From positions 49,229,022-49,293,021 of the forward strand of contig OZ018408.1 of NCBI GenBank assembly GCA_963969595.1: a stretch of DNA of 64,000 nt. The letters run 5' to 3'. The stretch comes from Neckera pumila (taxonomy: Eukaryota; Streptophyta; Bryopsida; Hypnales; Neckeraceae). The notes under the pieces were generated by a model that saw nothing but the letters and a program-made list of their open reading frames with translations, was not told the origin of the DNA and ran no database searches. The translations under genes and the position numbers were made by a program. Positions 61,789 to 64,000 of the stretch are shown here, in pieces; the first letter of the stretch is position 1, and each line of letters begins with the position of its first letter.

Positions 61789-63662
61789 CTAACTCGTAGT
61801 TAACGTCCTGATTGGGAATTTATCCCGTCTCAACGACAAATTACTATAAAGCTGGGCCACCTGACGAGAGAGTGTCCCGTACCATTTGTGTGCAGCAGAT
61901 AAAAGTTCGAAAATCTCTGCAAGAAATCCGCCAAGCACACTGAGAATTTATGTACTGCAACCAAAGCTTTTTCAACGGGAATTGTCTGATCAAATGTACA
62001 AATCTAAAGGGGTGTTAAGAGGGGACCATTTACCTAGACGTAACCGTAGATGAGCGTAGTCAAGTTTTGCTCTTGTAAATGCCAACAATCCCTGTTCGTG
62101 AAGACCTGCCATAGGAATCAAACATCATTTTGTTAACCTTCCAGCGTTCAAATCAAAGAACCGCAGACAATAGTACACAACCTTTCAAACGAACTCACAG
62201 ACAGAAGAAATTGCAAAATCTCCACACATACAAATTACACAAGACAAGGTCTCTACTTTATCTGGCAAAATTCTCTAAATGTTCTACCACTAGTAAAATA
62301 GACAGAGGCCCATACTTGGTTCTCCAGGATGTTGAAGGGCTAGGCCTGTAACAGCGTTCTTGACATAAGCCATGAGACGGGTTTTACGGGTTGCTCCTAA
62401 TCTGTGTGCCAGAGACCTTACCAGGCCACTGTCGAATAATACGTGAGAAAACAACACCAGAAAAGTTCATCAGACCAAGGAAAGTATTATAATGATCATT
62501 CAAGCAAAACAGCTTATAATTGAAATCTCTAGCGCTGGCTCATTTATCAAAGGCAAAACCAGAGAAGGAAAAAAGATAAGAAGTAAAAAGGAAAAAAACA
62601 CAGGGACAGGGATGGGCTTTACTCTGTCCTTAGCACGATAAGAAATTCACGATCTAGACCTTGCAACCATTCTGAGACGTCACCCATAGTGAAACATCTC
62701 ACTTCCTGCTTCAGCACCTTTTGCTCCTCTGGGGTCATCATCTGCCCAAATGACGACTTGCTGCATAAATCCAAAACAAACACTCGCGAGTGATTATTAA
62801 CTCAGTGAACAGTGTGAGTTACTCATTGCAGGTGAAACAGTGTCAACAATCTTTCCTTGTTAGAGACCAACAGATGGATAATGTAAGAATTGAAACCATA
62901 AACCCTGAAACTAAATAATATAGAAAAGGAGACATCCATACCTCGCTATAGCCCGACCAGTAAATATGACAGGCAGAAAATGAGCATATCGCCCTGCTCC
63001 TAAATTCTTCCCAGTCTCTAGTATTTCCTCCCCATCAAGAAGGATGAGAGCCCGCCATAACCGGCAAAAGTTTGTACGAAATTTCTCGTCAAGGTCTCTA
63101 TAGAGCCCGTGATCTAATATCACTAAACAAGGCCACACAGCAAGAATTGCATCCAATTCAAATTCATGTGCTGGCAAAATTCATCTTGTTAAGATCACAT
63201 CACATGGACAATATTTTCATGAACCTTAAACTACACTTTTGAGTTCACAATATGGCATTTCAAACCTCCTCATTTACCAATTCAAGTGGAATGTACGATG
63301 CAGGAACAACATTATTCTAAAGGCTTCCGCAACGTGAGGTCTACATAAAGCATGACAGCATATTGAACCACCAACCTATATCAAAATTGTGCTTCCCTGA
63401 GCGAGAGGGATCCCGGTGCACCAAAATATTCCCAGGATGAGGATCGCCGTGCACATATCCGTGGCAAAATATCATTTCCGCAAAAATATCCACCAGCAAA
63501 GAAGCGACCTGGTCATATGAATCCTATTAGTGACCGTTGAGCACACCAGCAGCTTGAACGTATAGTTGTCTAGCACATCAAGAATTTTTATAGAACTCAT
63601 TCGCACCAGCCTACCTCCTTGGGATCAACTCCCGCTTTCTCCAGACTTTTGATATCATCAAC
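61789..63662 (-). CDS. ABC1/ADCK1-type atypical kinase, C-terminal part
   Basis: Exons in transcript order: 63662-63615, 63508-63376, 63122-62942, 62760-62623, 62428-62316, 62105-62034, 61916-61789 (TAG). All join in phase, giving 270 residues. Seen: VDDIKSLEKAGVDPKE, then the catalytic loop YVHGDPHPGNILVH, the metal-binding VILDHGLYRDLDEKFR (LDHG replaces DFG, as in the ADCK1 branch), LWRALILLDGEE, VLRTDGLVRSLAHRLGA and a C-terminal helix KLDYAHLRLRL. Known: ABC1/ADCK/UbiB proteins are atypical kinases or ATPases of mitochondria and plastids linked to lipid and quinone metabolism; plant ABC1K9-like proteins have this arrangement. The kinase N-lobe, KxGQ motif and targeting peptide lie beyond the right edge. 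No lesion is visible, so the gene is likely functional. Confidence 0.9.
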
Positions 63663-64000
63663 CTGCACAACACCACGACGATCAAACAATCAGCTCTAAG
63701 CTAATTTCTACATGAAGTTTAACGTTTCCATTTTCCATCGACAAATTTGATCTTCATTAGTCTCCAATAGGACCACCTAACGAAACACGGATATCTATAT
63801 ACACACACAAAAGAAGGCTATTGATTGTTTTGAACTCTCTATACTTCCAGTCCTGAATATTAGAATTGACGCCTTCAACGCTCAGGAATTCCCCATTTAT
63901 AACAGAACATCTGAATACTGTATTCAATATCAAAGATTTAAACAACTACATAAACCAGAAATGAAAACCTGACCCAGTTTTCAAAGCTTTGGGCGCCTTT

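Noticed and set aside
63969..64000. Possible further upstream exon of the ABC1 kinase at the right edge
   Set aside because: The next exon starts in phase 0, but this segment has a stop in that frame, so it cannot be joined; the true upstream exon probably lies outside the window.

Overview
This window is nuclear DNA of a eukaryote, most likely a seedless land plant (probably a moss or other bryophyte). It has spliced genes with GT/AG introns, a plant-type DPM1 without a membrane tail, an ABC1-family kinase gene, long AT-rich intergenic DNA and many decayed mobile-element genes. The lineage call is inference; nothing here fixes the species.

Layout. 0.2-1.5 kb: an unrecognised ORF broken by two in-frame stops. 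1.6-7.1 kb: T-rich DNA with several tandem and palindromic repeat blocks. 7.1-10.5 kb: a decayed spliced gene with an FCP1/NLI-type HAD domain. 12.2-14.5 kb: two non-autonomous elements. 14.9-18.1 kb (minus): a spliced DUF7869-like, RNase H-like element gene with five premature stops and no frameshift in its main exon. 18.2-32.2 kb: AT-rich DNA with repeats and one GC-richer, transcript-like block (23.2-26.2 kb) that holds a strong hairpin. 32.3-36.7 kb: a single, nearly continuous ~1,465-codon reading frame that I read as a ParB-like domain followed by a beta-class DNA methyltransferase-like fold with degenerate catalytic motifs. 41.5-44.3 kb: intact DPM1 in eight exons. 46.9-52.7 kb (minus): scattered exons of an unrecognised gene or gene relic. 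53-56.8 kb: repeats. 57.3-59.8 kb: a gene for an unrecognised membrane protein. 61.8-63.7 kb (minus): the C-terminal exons of an ADCK1/ABC1K-type kinase that runs off the right edge.

Host functions that can be named are dolichol-phosphate mannose synthesis (DPM1) and an organellar atypical kinase (ABC1K). The rest is mostly mobile-element material. One repeat family, bounded by TTAA and CCCCTAAAG-type ends and about 0.6-0.9 kb long, occurs at least six times plus fragments, including possible copies inside a DPM1 intron and inside the unknown minus-strand gene.

The most interesting object is the 32.3-36.7 kb gene. A ParB-like domain joined to an N4/N6 DNA methyltransferase-like domain is a combination known from bacterial and phage proteins. 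Here it sits in a plant-like chromosome, with the DPPY and GxG-type motifs lost. The domain calls come from reading the protein by eye and need profile searches.
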